Notes: generated by a model not told the origin, from the letters alone. DNA of 64,000 nt from Niallia alba (GCF_012933555.1 NZ_JABBPK010000001.1:2768001-2832000); one strand, 5' to 3'. Counted from the stretch's first letter, positions 26,302 to 35,045 are shown. Numbers and translations: made by a program.

Positions 26302-26682
26302 CTAGATCACCGCAAGATCTTTTTGAATAGATTTTAAATCATTAAGTTCACTTGCAAATAAATCAAATTGCTCTTTATTCAAGCCATCTAAAGACTCATT
26401 TACTTTATATTCTAAATAATTCATTCTCAATTCCATGTCCAGTAAAGATGTAATCTTTTTACTGGAGATAAATTCTTCGATTTCATCCACAAACATGAAA
26501 AAACTATAATCCTTTATCATGACAAGTAAAAGCCAGCCAAGTGAATCAACGTACTTTCTTTCCTCAGTAACCGTAATGATATCACCTTTATGTAAATCTA
26601 GAATGAATGAATGTTCAGGTCTAGGACAGGTACATTCGATCATATATTGAAATGGAGCTAAAACAATGAAATCATTTTTCAT
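26302..26682 (-). CDS. Small protein under a Fur-type operator, possible IDEAL-like C-terminus
   Basis: A 126-residue soluble protein. The N-terminal half (FIVLAPFQYMIECTCPRPEH, DIITVTEERKYVDSLGWLLL) is beta-rich with two close cysteines (CTC); the C-terminal part, LLDMELRMNYLEYKVNESLD then LNKEQFDLFASELN, resembles the IDEAL domain of small Bacillus adaptor proteins such as YpiB. The promoter 50 bp upstream contains a near-consensus Fur box between its -35 and -10, so the gene should be induced on iron starvation. It ends on its own terminator. Function is unknown; no siderophore or heme gene is adjacent. Confidence 0.66.
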   Translation of the reverse strand: MKNDFIVLAPFQYMIECTCPRPEHSFILDLHKGDIITVTEERKYVDSLGWLLLVMIKDYSFFMFVDEIEEFISSKKITSLLDMELRMNYLEYKVNESLDGLNKEQFDLFASELNDLKSIQKDLAVI

Positions 26683-26723
26683 TATATCTTACACCTTCCT
26701 ATTCTTTTCGTTTATTTGTTATT

Positions 26724-26753
26724 ATTTTAAATGAAAATGATTATCACTGTCAA
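26724..26753 (-). promoter_or_regulatory. Fur-box promoter
   Basis: Reading leftward: TTGACA (26748-26753), 18 bases, TAAAAT (26724-26729). The spacer holds TGAAAATGATTATCA (26732-26746), which matches the 7-1-7 Fur box TGATAATNATTATCA at 13 of 14 defined positions. Repression by Fur with iron is the natural reading. Confidence 0.75.
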
Positions 26754-26788
26754 TTAATTTTTCCTTTATAATAAACTTTATAAAAATA

Positions 26789-27164
26789 GAGGATGGGACA
26801 TAACTAAATAGATACTCTGTAAAGACGAACAATTTCTAATATAGCTAGTAAATAGCGGCTGCTTTCGCATACTTTTTACAAGAGGAAATATAATTAGTTG
26901 GAAAAACAGAGCAGCCGGAATACACGAAGACTCCTATGGGATTAGCGAGACAGTCTGAGACCCTGCAGGCCACAGGCCGAAGCGGCTCAGCGCGAGCCCC
27001 ATGGAAAGCGAAGTGTATTCCGGCTGCGGGGAATCGCACCAAACTTCATGGAAACATCCTTTGAAAAACAAATAAAAGCCCGAACAATTATACGGAACAT
27101 TCATTAGCATCTTCGTATAATTGTTCGGAATTATCCTTGGCTGGAATACTTATGTCCCAGCCTC
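26789..27164 (-). repeat. Family B repeat, copy B2 (reverse, identical to B1)
   Basis: The same 376 bp as at 2716-3091 but reverse-complemented; I found no base difference when reading them side by side. The ends are GAGGATGGGACATAA and TTATGTCCCAGCCTC. It ends 13 bp before the stop of the leftward yitT-like gene and so forms that gene's 3' end. Confidence 0.9.
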
Positions 27165-27176
27165 TTTATTTTGCCG

Positions 27177-27803
27177 TTAAACAGACTGTGTTTCAACAAC
27201 TGTAGGAACTTTTTCTATATTACTTTTGCTTGTATTTCGATGTGCTATTTTTTCCTTAAAAGTACTCATCATAAAGGAAATAATAAATACTGATACAATG
27301 CTGTATAGGCCTCTAACTAGTCCAACACTATACAAGCCAATTAAAATAACGATTGTATCAAAAATAAAATTTGTTTTCCCCATATTCCAATTAAATTGTT
27401 TTTGAAGCGTAATAGAGAGAATTTGTGCGCCCCCTAAGGACGAACCATTCATAAACAAAATAATTGTTCCTATTCCAATAATAACACCACCGATCATGGA
27501 ACCTAATAAAGGATAAAGGGCAAATGGCGGAAGAATGAGGGAATGTAAATAAGAAAATAAAGTAACTAACGAAACCGCTAATATGGTGGACAAAGTAAAT
27601 TTTTTGCCCATTTTAAAATAAGATAAAATATAAAATGGAATGTTTATTAAAGTAAATAAGATGGAAAAAGAAATAGGTAGCAAATAAGATACACTTAATG
27701 CAAGTCCTGCTGTTCCTCCAGTGACAATCGCAGATCCTTTTAATAAATACAGACCAAATGATGTAATTAAACATCCAAACATCATAACAATTATTTTTTT
27801 CAA
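27177..27803 (-). CDS. YitT family membrane protein (short form)
   Basis: A 208-residue protein with about six membrane segments. GSAIVTGGTAGLALSVSYLL, INIPFYILSYFKMGKKFTL and MNGSSLGGAQILSI are the recurring motifs of the DUF161/YitT membrane unit. The C-terminal DUF2179 domain found in full YitT proteins is missing. Function is not established. The start is TTG at 27803 with AGGAGTG upstream. It is divergent from the Lrp gene, sharing a 228-bp region with long inverted repeats, so the Lrp protein may control it. Repeat B2 follows directly. A longer paralogue is at 35046. Confidence 0.8.
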   Translation of the reverse strand: MKKIIVMMFGCLITSFGLYLLKGSAIVTGGTAGLALSVSYLLPISFSILFTLINIPFYILSYFKMGKKFTLSTILAVSLVTLFSYLHSLILPPFALYPLLGSMIGGVIIGIGTIILFMNGSSLGGAQILSITLQKQFNWNMGKTNFIFDTIVILIGLYSVGLVRGLYSIVSVFIISFMMSTFKEKIAHRNTSKSNIEKVPTVVETQSV

Positions 27804-27946
27804 CTACATACACTCCTATAGTAATGATTATAAGTGGAAGGTAAACGAGGATTCATTGATGAAATCCTATAAACATGTGGTTTTTTGGGTGGAATTCTTA
27901 CATATATAATGATAGAATATATCGAAGCATTTTTACATACCAATAT

Positions 27947-28003
27947 GAATGTAATTATCTTGTACATCTTCAATTTCGCATGAATATTTGTGCGATTACA
28001 TTC
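27947..28003. promoter_or_regulatory. Inverted repeats between yitT-like and Lrp genes
   Basis: GAATGTAAT (27947-27955) and ATTACATTC (27995-28003) are perfect inverted arms; inside lies a second pair, TCGCA (27976-27980) and TGCGA (27991-27995). Nested palindromes next to an Lrp gene suggest its operator; this is inference. Confidence 0.5.
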
Positions 28004-28030
28004 AATTTGCAAAAAGGAGCATTCGTTAAA

Positions 28031-28480
28031 ATGGATAAAGTTGACATACAACTACTTAAAATTTTACAGGAAGATGCAAGAATTACAGTTAGTGATTTAT
28101 CCAAAAAATTAGCTTTAAGCCGTCCAAGCGTTTCGGAAAGGTTATTAAGACTGCAAGAAAAAGGGATTATTTTAGAATTTAGCGCAAGAATATCTCCTGC
28201 AAAGTTAGGGAGAGAAACACTATTATTTATTCAAATTAGTGAACTAAAAGAAGAGCCTCATGCATTTGAGGAGTTTATCAAAACAGAAACGGATATTATT
28301 GAATGCCATCGCGTAACCGGTACTGTGAGTTATATAATTAAAGCAGCTGTTTCTGGAATAGACGGAATGAGAAACTTGGTTGATCGTCTAATTCCATACG
28401 GCACCATTAATACCTCTGTTATTTTAGCGTCACCTGTTCCATATAGACATATCTTGCCAAACGACCGGTCAGAAAATTAG
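28031..28480 (+). CDS. Lrp/AsnC-family transcriptional regulator
   Basis: A 149-residue protein. The N-terminal helix-turn-helix (DIQLLKILQEDARITVSDLS, LSRPSVSERLLRLQEKGII) and the C-terminal RAM domain (about residues 65-140, with ECHRVTGTVSYIIKAAVSG) are complete. Lrp proteins form dimers and octamers and respond to amino acids. The ATG at 28031 has AAAAAGGAG about 10 bases upstream; the reading frame is open farther upstream but has no site. The divergent neighbour is a YitT-type membrane protein, a plausible target together with its own gene. Confidence 0.9.
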   Translation: MDKVDIQLLKILQEDARITVSDLSKKLALSRPSVSERLLRLQEKGIILEFSARISPAKLGRETLLFIQISELKEEPHAFEEFIKTETDIIECHRVTGTVSYIIKAAVSGIDGMRNLVDRLIPYGTINTSVILASPVPYRHILPNDRSEN

Positions 28481-28507
28481 ACTAAAGATTCGCTATATAA
28501 AAAATGA

Positions 28508-28564
28508 AAAAGTCTGTGTAACCACAAGGAACAATAAAACACTCCTTATGATTACCAGACTTTT
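28508..28564. terminator. Bidirectional terminator
   Basis: AAGTCTG..TAACCACAAGGA pairs with TCCTTATGATTACCAGACTT, with A-rich and T-rich ends, between the converging Lrp and HAD genes. It overlaps the HAD stop. Confidence 0.72.
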
Positions 28565-29351
28565 ATTCTTTTTGTTTCAATATAGAGAATAATTCCTGAA
28601 GATGATGAATTTCATATGTTGGCTGGATTTCTTGGTTTATAACATTTTCACGATTAATCCAGACTGACTTAATTCCCGTACGGTTTGCCCCTAAAATATC
28701 TGTCATTAAATTATCACCAACCATCAAGCATTCTGATTTGTCTACACCTACTAGAGAAACGGCATGCTCAAAGATGGAAGGATCAGGCTTTCCTCTCCCA
28801 AAATCTCCAGAAATAACAATATAATCGAAATAAGGAGAAATCTCTGGTGTGATGGATAGCTTTGTATTTTGCAAATGAGGAGATCCGTTCGTTAATAATA
28901 ATAAAGAATATTTCCCCTTTAATTGATCAAGAACTGAAAATGTTTCTTCAAAAACATAAGGTGATTTCTTTCTGTTCTCTGGAAAAGCTTTAGCTAGTTC
29001 TTCACCGAAGTTGTGATCATGGATCCCTAATGTTAACAATCCTTTTGTCCATGCTTCTTTTTGATAAACAGGAATAAGCTCTCTCATTTTTGGAAAGAAA
29101 TCATGTTCTTCTAGAAACTCTCCCCAAAGTCCTTCAAATGGATTAATACCTATCATTTTCGTAAATGCATAGGTATCATAGCCTTCATATAAAGCTCTTG
29201 CTTCTTTTCGTACCGCTTCTTCTAAACGTTCAGCTGAAATATTATATCTTTCTTCTGCCAATTTACAAGTCTTTAAGAAAGCTTCTTGTACACTTTTTTT
29301 ATCCCATAATAACGTATCATCCAAGTCAAAAAGAATTGCTTTAATCGTCAT
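28563..29351 (-). CDS. HAD-IA family hydrolase (YjjG/NANP-like)
   Basis: A 262-residue soluble hydrolase. Motif I is FDLDDTLLW (nucleophile Asp near residue 9), motif II LLTNGSP, motif III lysine in GRGKPDPSIF and motif IV MVGDNLMTDI. The helical C1 cap between residues 15 and 110 is typical of subfamily IA, including pyrimidine nucleotidases and N-acylneuraminate-9-phosphatase-like enzymes. The substrate cannot be named. Start: ATG at 29351 after AAGGAG. It is monocistronic and converges on the Lrp gene. Confidence 0.86.
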   Translation of the reverse strand: MTIKAILFDLDDTLLWDKKSVQEAFLKTCKLAEERYNISAERLEEAVRKEARALYEGYDTYAFTKMIGINPFEGLWGEFLEEHDFFPKMRELIPVYQKEAWTKGLLTLGIHDHNFGEELAKAFPENRKKSPYVFEETFSVLDQLKGKYSLLLLTNGSPHLQNTKLSITPEISPYFDYIVISGDFGRGKPDPSIFEHAVSLVGVDKSECLMVGDNLMTDILGANRTGIKSVWINRENVINQEIQPTYEIHHLQELFSILKQKE

Positions 29352-29465
29352 TCACTGTTTCTCCTTTTTAAACAAAAATATTTTATTTAGGGCAAAGCCT
29401 AAAAAAAGTAATCTTTCTTTATTAGATTACAAGTGTTTCTTCACAACGTAAACCCTTCTTTTTAT

Positions 29466-29508
29466 AAAAAAAAGGATTTCGCATCATAGAAGCAAAATCC
29501 TTTTTTTG
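29466..29508 (-). terminator. Terminator of the methyltransferase gene
   Basis: AAAAAAAGGATTT-C-GC pairs with GC-A-AAATCCTTTTTTT around a 9-base loop, about 30 bp past the methyltransferase stop. Confidence 0.83.
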
Positions 29509-29539
29509 GATCTCAACGTTAAAATAATATCCTAAAATA

Positions 29540-30730
29540 TCATTTCAATTTTTTTATAAAAACAACTTTTAGATAATTGCTTTCCTTTACTTCTTTAATA
29601 TTCGCAAAATCATTGGGTAAGCCGAATTGCTCAACAATTTGATACCTTTCTTTTTGCTGATTAAAAGCTGCTTCAATAAAACTTCTGAACTTTTTCATAT
29701 CAAAGGTTGCACAATTAGTGGAAGCAACAATAATTCCATTTTGATTCGTAATGGCAATTGCTTCCCTTAATAAATTCGTATAGTCTTTTGCAGCTCGAAA
29801 CGTATGCTTTTTTGAACGAGCGAAACTTGGTGGATCTAATATAACCATATCGAAGGAAAGTTGTTTCTTTACAGCGTATTTAAAATAATGAAAAACATCT
29901 TCTACCATAATTTTTTGCTTGGATACGTCGATTCCATTTAACAGAAAATTATCCGCTGTTTTTTGTTTACTCCGATTTGCTAAATCGACACTCGTTGTCG
30001 ATACACTGCCACCAACAGCTGCCGCGACTGAAAATGCACCTGTATAGGAAAAGGTATTAAGGACATTCTTTCCTCTCGCGTATTTATCACGGATAGTTTT
30101 ACGAACATCTTTTTGATCTAAAAAAATCCCTGTCATTGCACCTTCATTTAAATTCACCGAATATTTAACACCGTTTTCTAAAATAGTGATTGGAAAATCG
30201 CCCTTTTTCCCAGCGACAAAATCATCATCTTCCATATAAGTTCCATTATCGTCAAATCTTTTTTTCTCATAAATTCCCTCCACATCTAAGAGGTGCAGTA
30301 AAGATTCAACAATCAAGCTTTTGTATTTGTATATTCCAATACTATACCATTGTATTAGAAGATAATTTTGATAGAGATCTACAGAGAATCCGCCTATTCC
30401 ATCGCCTTCCCCATTAAAAATACGGAAAGCAGTTGTTTCTGTATCTTTAAAATAGGTAACTCTTTTATCAATCGCTTTCTTTAATTGTTCTTCAAAAAAA
30501 GTACGGTCAATTGACTTGTTCTTTTCTCTAGTTAAAATCCAACCAATTCCCTTATTTTGAATGGCGTAATAGCCTCTGCCGATAAATTTATTCTTTTTCG
30601 TTACAACATCTATAATTTGCCCTTCTTCTAAATCAAGGTTAGTCGCAATAGCGTCTTTATATATTAAGGGATTACCATTTAGTAAATTTTTTTCAAATGG
30701 TGTTTCAATTTGCACTGTTACAATTTCCAT
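29540..30730 (-). CDS. Class I rRNA large-subunit methyltransferase (RlmI/YwbD-like)
   Basis: A 396-residue SAM-dependent enzyme. Residues 1-75 form a PUA domain (IATNLDLEEGQIIDVVTKKN, GRGYYAIQNKGIGWI), followed by an EEHEE-like linker domain and the Rossmann core: NTFSYTGAFSVAAAVGG (SAM motif I, near 225), VILDPPSFARSKK (motif IV, near 297). This is the RlmI/YccW layout, which methylates C5 of a cytidine in 23S rRNA. The start at ATG 30730 is preceded by AAAGGTGG; an open frame runs 34 codons further up without a site and overlaps the clpP terminator. Monocistronic. Confidence 0.88.
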   Translation of the reverse strand: MEIVTVQIETPFEKNLLNGNPLIYKDAIATNLDLEEGQIIDVVTKKNKFIGRGYYAIQNKGIGWILTREKNKSIDRTFFEEQLKKAIDKRVTYFKDTETTAFRIFNGEGDGIGGFSVDLYQNYLLIQWYSIGIYKYKSLIVESLLHLLDVEGIYEKKRFDDNGTYMEDDDFVAGKKGDFPITILENGVKYSVNLNEGAMTGIFLDQKDVRKTIRDKYARGKNVLNTFSYTGAFSVAAAVGGSVSTTSVDLANRSKQKTADNFLLNGIDVSKQKIMVEDVFHYFKYAVKKQLSFDMVILDPPSFARSKKHTFRAAKDYTNLLREAIAITNQNGIIVASTNCATFDMKKFRSFIEAAFNQQKERYQIVEQFGLPNDFANIKEVKESNYLKVVFIKKLK

Positions 30731-30821
30731 TTTGCCACCTTTAACTTTCCAACCTAATATTTTATTTTCTCTTTCTATTATACATGAAAAGAGACTAGGC
30801 GCTAGTTCCCTTAAAAGCATT

Positions 30822-30856
30822 AAAAAAGGCATCCACTAATAAACGGATACCTTCTT
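30822..30856 (-). terminator. Terminator of the sigma-clpP transcript
   Basis: Reading leftward, AAGGTATCC pairs with GGATGCCTT around a 10-base loop, followed by TTTT, 7 bp past the clpP stop. Confidence 0.8.
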
Positions 30857-30862
30857 CCTTTT

Positions 30863-31444
30863 TTATTTTGCAGTAATTATCTCATCCACAATCCCATAAT
30901 TTTTGGCTTCCCCTGCACTCATAAAATAATCTCTTTCCGTATCATTGGCAATTTTTTCAATAGTTTGACCAGTTTTATCTGCAATAATTTGATTAATATG
31001 TTCTTTCAACTTTAATATCCTTTTCGCTGATATTTCAATTTCGGTCGCCTGTCCCCTCGTTCCTCCAAGCGGCTGATGTATCATAATTTCGCTATTCGGT
31101 AAAGCATATCTTTTTCCTTTCGCACCTGCGAGAAGCAGTAACGCCCCAAAGGATGCAGCCATGCCTGTGCAAATTGTACGAACATCTGGTTTAATATAGT
31201 GCATCGTATCATAAATAGCAAAGCCAGCAGAAGTTGAGCCACCAGGACTATTAATATATAAAGAAATATCTTTTTCCGGATCTTCTGCTGCGAGAAATAG
31301 CAGTTGAGCCACAATGTTATTAGCTACTTGGTCATTGATTTCATCCCCAAGCATGATAATTCTATCCTTCAAAAGCCGTGAATAAATATCATAGGATCTT
31401 TCTCCATTTGCTGATTGTTCAATTACATAAGGAATTGTACTCAT
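30863..31444 (-). CDS. clpP: ClpP-type ATP-dependent protease subunit, likely second paralogue
   Basis: A 193-residue peptidase. The catalytic triad is complete: Ser98 (GMAASFGA), His123 (MIHQPLGG) and Asp172 (TERDYF). It forms double heptamer rings working with ClpX or ClpC. Compared with the housekeeping ClpP of Bacillus, as I recall it, the sequence is more divergent ([20 protein letters not shown]-terminus ending IITAK), so I think this is a ClpP2-type paralogue. It follows a sigma-factor gene by 29 bp on the same strand and ends on a terminator, so the two are likely co-transcribed. The ATG at 31444 follows GGGAGG. Confidence 0.88.
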   Translation of the reverse strand: MSTIPYVIEQSANGERSYDIYSRLLKDRIIMLGDEINDQVANNIVAQLLFLAAEDPEKDISLYINSPGGSTSAGFAIYDTMHYIKPDVRTICTGMAASFGALLLLAGAKGKRYALPNSEIMIHQPLGGTRGQATEIEISAKRILKLKEHINQIIADKTGQTIEKIANDTERDYFMSAGEAKNYGIVDEIITAK

Positions 31445-31473
31445 TTTTATAGCCTCCCGTACCGATAATTTTT

Positions 31474-32088
31474 TTAAGCTGCCATAAGCATTGTTTGGTG
31501 AGACAAATATTTTTTCGCTTTTTTCACTAAAATGATGTCTTTATAGATAGAATTAATTAGAATAGCTGGATCTTCTTTCTTTAGTACTTCATAGTACATG
31601 CTTCGAATGATTTCCTTATTTTCATCATAAGGAACTTTCACTATTGTATTTTCTTTTTTCACTTGATTTCTGGCCCGAAATAATATCGATTTCACAGCAG
31701 TTTCTGTCATATTTAACAATTCGCCAACTTCTTTTAAGCGAAATTGAAATCCTTCTACGAGCATATAAACAATTCCTTGTTTAAATGTCAGTTTTTCAGC
31801 TAGTAATTCTGCCAGCATCATGGAAGTTAAACTGTTTTTTTCTATTCCTGTTTCGTTTGTTTTGATTCCAATCATTTCTTGCTTTTTTCTTATCTTATCA
31901 ATCAATTGATTATTGGCAATTTTTTTAAGCAAAGCAGGTGTAATATCTTTCTCTTTATAATTCTCCAGCGCTTTTAAAATAGCATCCTGGATTAAATCTT
32001 CCCGCTCCCATTTATCCAGCGAAAGGTACTTGCAATAATGATCAAGTTTTTGATATAAATCGTCTATATTTTGTATTTCCCTCCTCAT
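31474..32088 (-). CDS. Sigma-70 family (ECF-like) RNA polymerase sigma factor
   Basis: A 204-residue protein. Region 2 is visible as [20 protein letters not shown] and region 4 as [20 protein letters not shown] then LFRARNQV near residue 130-150; no region 1 or 3 is present, so it is ECF-like. A C-terminal extension of about 55 residues ends [13 protein letters not shown]. The ATG at 32088 has AAAGGAGGG at a good spacing; the frame is open 22 codons further up without a site. No anti-sigma gene is recognisable beside it; the next gene is a clpP paralogue, and the gene before it encodes a multi-pass DUF4173 protein. Confidence 0.84.
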   Translation of the reverse strand: MRREIQNIDDLYQKLDHYCKYLSLDKWEREDLIQDAILKALENYKEKDITPALLKKIANNQLIDKIRKKQEMIGIKTNETGIEKNSLTSMMLAELLAEKLTFKQGIVYMLVEGFQFRLKEVGELLNMTETAVKSILFRARNQVKKENTIVKVPYDENKEIIRSMYYEVLKKEDPAILINSIYKDIILVKKAKKYLSHQTMLMAA

Positions 32089-32175
32089 TAATACATCCCT
32101 CCTTTTACTGTTTATATATAGAACGTTTGAGATAGCGAAAAAGATACGGGTCATAAAAAAATAATTATTCTTCCT

Positions 32176-33648
32176 CTAATTGTTATTTTTTACATTTTGA
32201 TTTTCAGAAATTTTCTTATCAAAATCGATTTTTCCAAGCAACTTTCTAGCACGGTCTTCCACAATATTATAGCTCTGCCATTTTTGTTTCTTCTGCTGAA
32301 GGAGTTCCTTTTTAGCAAGCAATAAATGTTTTACACTTTTCATTTCCGGATTGCTTTCGTAATAATCCACTAAAACTGGAATGGTTGAATATGATAATGC
32401 ATCTATATAGGAAAAATCAATTAAATTTGTTTCGTCAAAGCGCTGCAAATTCTTGCTGACGATTAATCGATCGATATCCATTACATTTAGTCCACAATAA
32501 TATAATAGGGACAACAATAAGAAAAAGCGTATAAGTTGAAGTTTCTCCACCCAAATTTTTATTAGTGTAAACGAGAAAAATACCGCTAAAAAGATAATGA
32601 AAGAATGAGAAAACAAACGTAAATACGTATAGCCATACGCCTGTTCATATAAAGACAATCGTAAATGAGCAGACAAAAGAATGATAAAGCTAAAAACAAT
32701 TAAAGAGGATAAAACTATTTTTAAGAAAAGAGTACGGTTTTTAGCAAATCTGTTTACTAATAAAATAATGGATATATTAATAACTGTTACGATAATAAGT
32801 TCAAAGAACCCCCTTCTCGCATAGGTTGCATAGGTGAAACCATTTATTAATACATCATTGAAGAAATATTGAAATTGTATGACGGTATAAAATATATACA
32901 GTCCATTAATAGAAAGTAAAATTGTTAATAAAGTTGCTTGTTCCCATCTTCCTTGTTTAACCTTTCTCTCTTTTGGGATGATAATCGACTTCTTACTAAT
33001 TGTTTTCATTAATAGTAATAGAAAAACAAAGATAAAACCAATTCGTATTAACGTACTTATTTCATCTACTTTAAAAGAAACAAGCCAGGTAATTATTGTT
33101 TCGACCATCGTACTAAAATGCTGATCTGACATACTGAGCAGGAAAATCAGTATTATCAAAATTGGCATAACAATAACAATTCCTAATAATATTCTTTTCA
33201 TTGCTACATAATCCCTTTCATTGGCACGTCTTTTTACCGATTTTCGAACAAGAAAGGTTAAATATTTTCCTAATTTAAAAAAGGAAGATACTTTCTTTTG
33301 AATATAAAGAAAGGCGTCTATATTACTCCAATGAAGAAAAGCGGGACTTGTAATTAACACAGTGTGAAATCCAATTAAAATAAAAACAACTAAAAGATTT
33401 AAGGGATAAAAATAAGGATTACCAATAAAAACAAATGATAATGTTAGTAACCATATGCATACGAATATGTAAATGCCTATTAGACGATGTGTATGTGTTT
33501 GTTTCCTCGTTAGATAAAAATAAAAAACATAAAAGACAACAACAAAAATACTAAGAGAAATACCGATTGTCTCTGTAAACAATGTCACTTCAGCAATAAT
33601 TGCAAGTAAAAAACAACCTATGAAATAAATAAAATTTTTCTTGTTCAT
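32176..33648 (-). CDS. DUF4173 multi-pass membrane protein
   Basis: A 490-residue protein with about eleven membrane segments spread over residues 5-395, then a soluble C-terminal tail of about 90 residues (DYYESNPEMKSVKHLLLAKK). The central part, RRGFFELIIVTVINISIILL with AHLRLSLYEQAYGYTYLRLF, matches the DUF4173 family. Function is unknown. In related Firmicutes such genes often travel with PadR/HAAS genes, as here. The gene is 96 bp after the HAAS protein gene and 87 bp before the sigma-factor start, all on one strand. It could be the membrane sensor or anti-sigma partner, but nothing in the sequence proves it. Confidence 0.76.
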   Translation of the reverse strand: MNKKNFIYFIGCFLLAIIAEVTLFTETIGISLSIFVVVFYVFYFYLTRKQTHTHRLIGIYIFVCIWLLTLSFVFIGNPYFYPLNLLVVFILIGFHTVLITSPAFLHWSNIDAFLYIQKKVSSFFKLGKYLTFLVRKSVKRRANERDYVAMKRILLGIVIVMPILIILIFLLSMSDQHFSTMVETIITWLVSFKVDEISTLIRIGFIFVFLLLLMKTISKKSIIIPKERKVKQGRWEQATLLTILLSINGLYIFYTVIQFQYFFNDVLINGFTYATYARRGFFELIIVTVINISIILLVNRFAKNRTLFLKIVLSSLIVFSFIILLSAHLRLSLYEQAYGYTYLRLFSHSFIIFLAVFFSFTLIKIWVEKLQLIRFFLLLSLLYYCGLNVMDIDRLIVSKNLQRFDETNLIDFSYIDALSYSTIPVLVDYYESNPEMKSVKHLLLAKKELLQQKKQKWQSYNIVEDRARKLLGKIDFDKKISENQNVKNNN

Positions 33649-33744
33649 TTTATTCTCCCCTTACATAGTTATTCTATATAGTCAAATAAAAAATAAATAG
33701 AATTTCATTGCACAGTAATACTAGGTAGTATGCAAAAGAACAAC

Positions 33745-34389
33745 TTATACCGATCTCGTTGTTCCATAGCGAAATGCGAGAAAACATATTGGATATAACA
33801 TAATCGTAAAAGAAATACAGATAAGGATAAATTCTGGTGTTAATAATGGATCAAATATTGTTGACGGAATGATCTTAAAGACAACGGAACACATAAGTAA
33901 AAGATTAGGAACTAACGAAATGCAAAAGGTCTTCATTAATAGTTTTTTTCCGCCAAGTCCAAATTCCTTGCCCACTTCATATCCAAGCAAAAGCCAAAAG
34001 AATAAATAAAGTATAATAAGAAAAAACGGAATACTTGTTAGGAATAACCATAATTTGCTGATTGTTGGATTAGATAGGTGATGATAAATTACCGTCAACC
34101 CAATACCTCCTACAAAGAAAAACAAATTTGCAAAAAAGAAGTTCCATTGCGTTTTTTTGGCAGTCATCGTTAGCTCTTCTTGATACAATGCAGCAATTTC
34201 CTTTGGGAATCCTAATCTTTCTATTGCGATGGTGATTGCTTCTTGTTCTGTATATTGTTTTTCTAAAACAATATCTTCTAACATATCCGCTAGATGAAGT
34301 TCATATTCCCTACATATTTCTTCTGATTGTTCATGCTCTTTTAGTAAATCCCGCAGCTGTTGCATGTAGGATTCTTTTGAAGCAATCAT
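33745..34389 (-). CDS. HAAS-domain (DUF1700-like) membrane protein
   Basis: A 214-residue protein. Residues 1-70 are the HAAS helix bundle (YMQQLRDLLKEHEQSEEICR, YELHLADMLEDI, EQEAITIAIERLGFPKEIAA), which is the part that usually binds a partner PadR protein; residues 85-205 carry four membrane segments. Its ATG overlaps the padR stop by 4 bases (ATGA), so the two are translationally coupled. In this family the pair works as a membrane-tethered transcription switch. Monitoring of envelope state is an inference from that layout. Confidence 0.78.
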   Translation of the reverse strand: MIASKESYMQQLRDLLKEHEQSEEICREYELHLADMLEDIVLEKQYTEQEAITIAIERLGFPKEIAALYQEELTMTAKKTQWNFFFANLFFFVGGIGLTVIYHHLSNPTISKLWLFLTSIPFFLIILYLFFWLLLGYEVGKEFGLGGKKLLMKTFCISLVPNLLLMCSVVFKIIPSTIFDPLLTPEFILICISFTIMLYPICFLAFRYGTTRSV

Positions 34390-34718
34390 ACGCCTTTTCT
34401 CCCAATGACTTTATCAATCGTTTGCACAAAGTTTTTCCATTCCGCTGTTTTTTGCTCTAATATTTGCTCACCAGCCACTGTAATTTGGTAATACTTTCTC
34501 GCTGGCCCCTTTTCTGATTCCTTCCAGAAAGATTTCACATATTCTTGTTTTTCTAATTTATGTAGCGCTGGGTATAATGTCCCTTCTTTGACTTGCAAGG
34601 AATAGTCACTTCTTTTCTCCATCTCTTTCACTAGTTCATATCCATACATTTCCTTTTCTGCTAATAACTGAAGAAGTATTAAGGATGTACTACCTTTTAC
34701 TAACTCTCTGTTAAACAT
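34386..34718 (-). CDS. PadR-family transcriptional regulator
   Basis: A 110-residue winged-helix protein. The signature is complete: KGSTSLILLQLLAEKEMYGY, ELVKEMEKRSDYSLQVKEGTLYPALHKLEKQEYV, then the wing KGPARKYYQITVAG. It is the short PadR-s2 type that normally represses its own operon. It is the first gene of a leftward block with the HAAS protein (4-bp overlap), DUF4173 protein, sigma factor and clpP paralogue. The ligand is unknown; in PadR-HAAS pairs the HAAS protein itself may be the modulator. Confidence 0.9.
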   Translation of the reverse strand: MFNRELVKGSTSLILLQLLAEKEMYGYELVKEMEKRSDYSLQVKEGTLYPALHKLEKQEYVKSFWKESEKGPARKYYQITVAGEQILEQKTAEWKNFVQTIDKVIGRKGV

Positions 34719-34848
34719 AATTTCACCTACCTAGAATTAAAATGTACTATGTTAATATTGTATCGTTCGAATTGTTATTATGCAATATTAAATACTATTT
34801 GTTCTTCTAAATTTTTTTATCGTTTTTTTTCTGATACTATATAAAATG

Positions 34849-35009
34849 ATAAAGTGAAACTTCCATCAGTGTTTTTTTTCCGTCATCCCCCACTGATGGT
34901 TAGTTGAACCAATCGGATCTTAACGGGCAGTTAGTTGATCTCCCACCTATCCTCCTCGCATTCTCCTAAGCTTGAGGGGGAGTCTAACTGTCCGCTAAGA
35001 ATGAGATAA
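34849..35009 (+). repeat. Family A repeat, copy A4
   Basis: From ATAAAGTGAAACTTCC to AATGAGATAA. Hairpin 1 keeps CCATCAGTG / CACTGATGG but its loop is T-rich; hairpin 2 reads TTAACGGGCAGTTAG and CTAACTGTCCGCTAA. It lies just before the YitT gene start region. Confidence 0.86.
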
Positions 35010-35045
35010 TTTTTTTAATAAAGTTTGTTGAAAGGTGATCTACTC

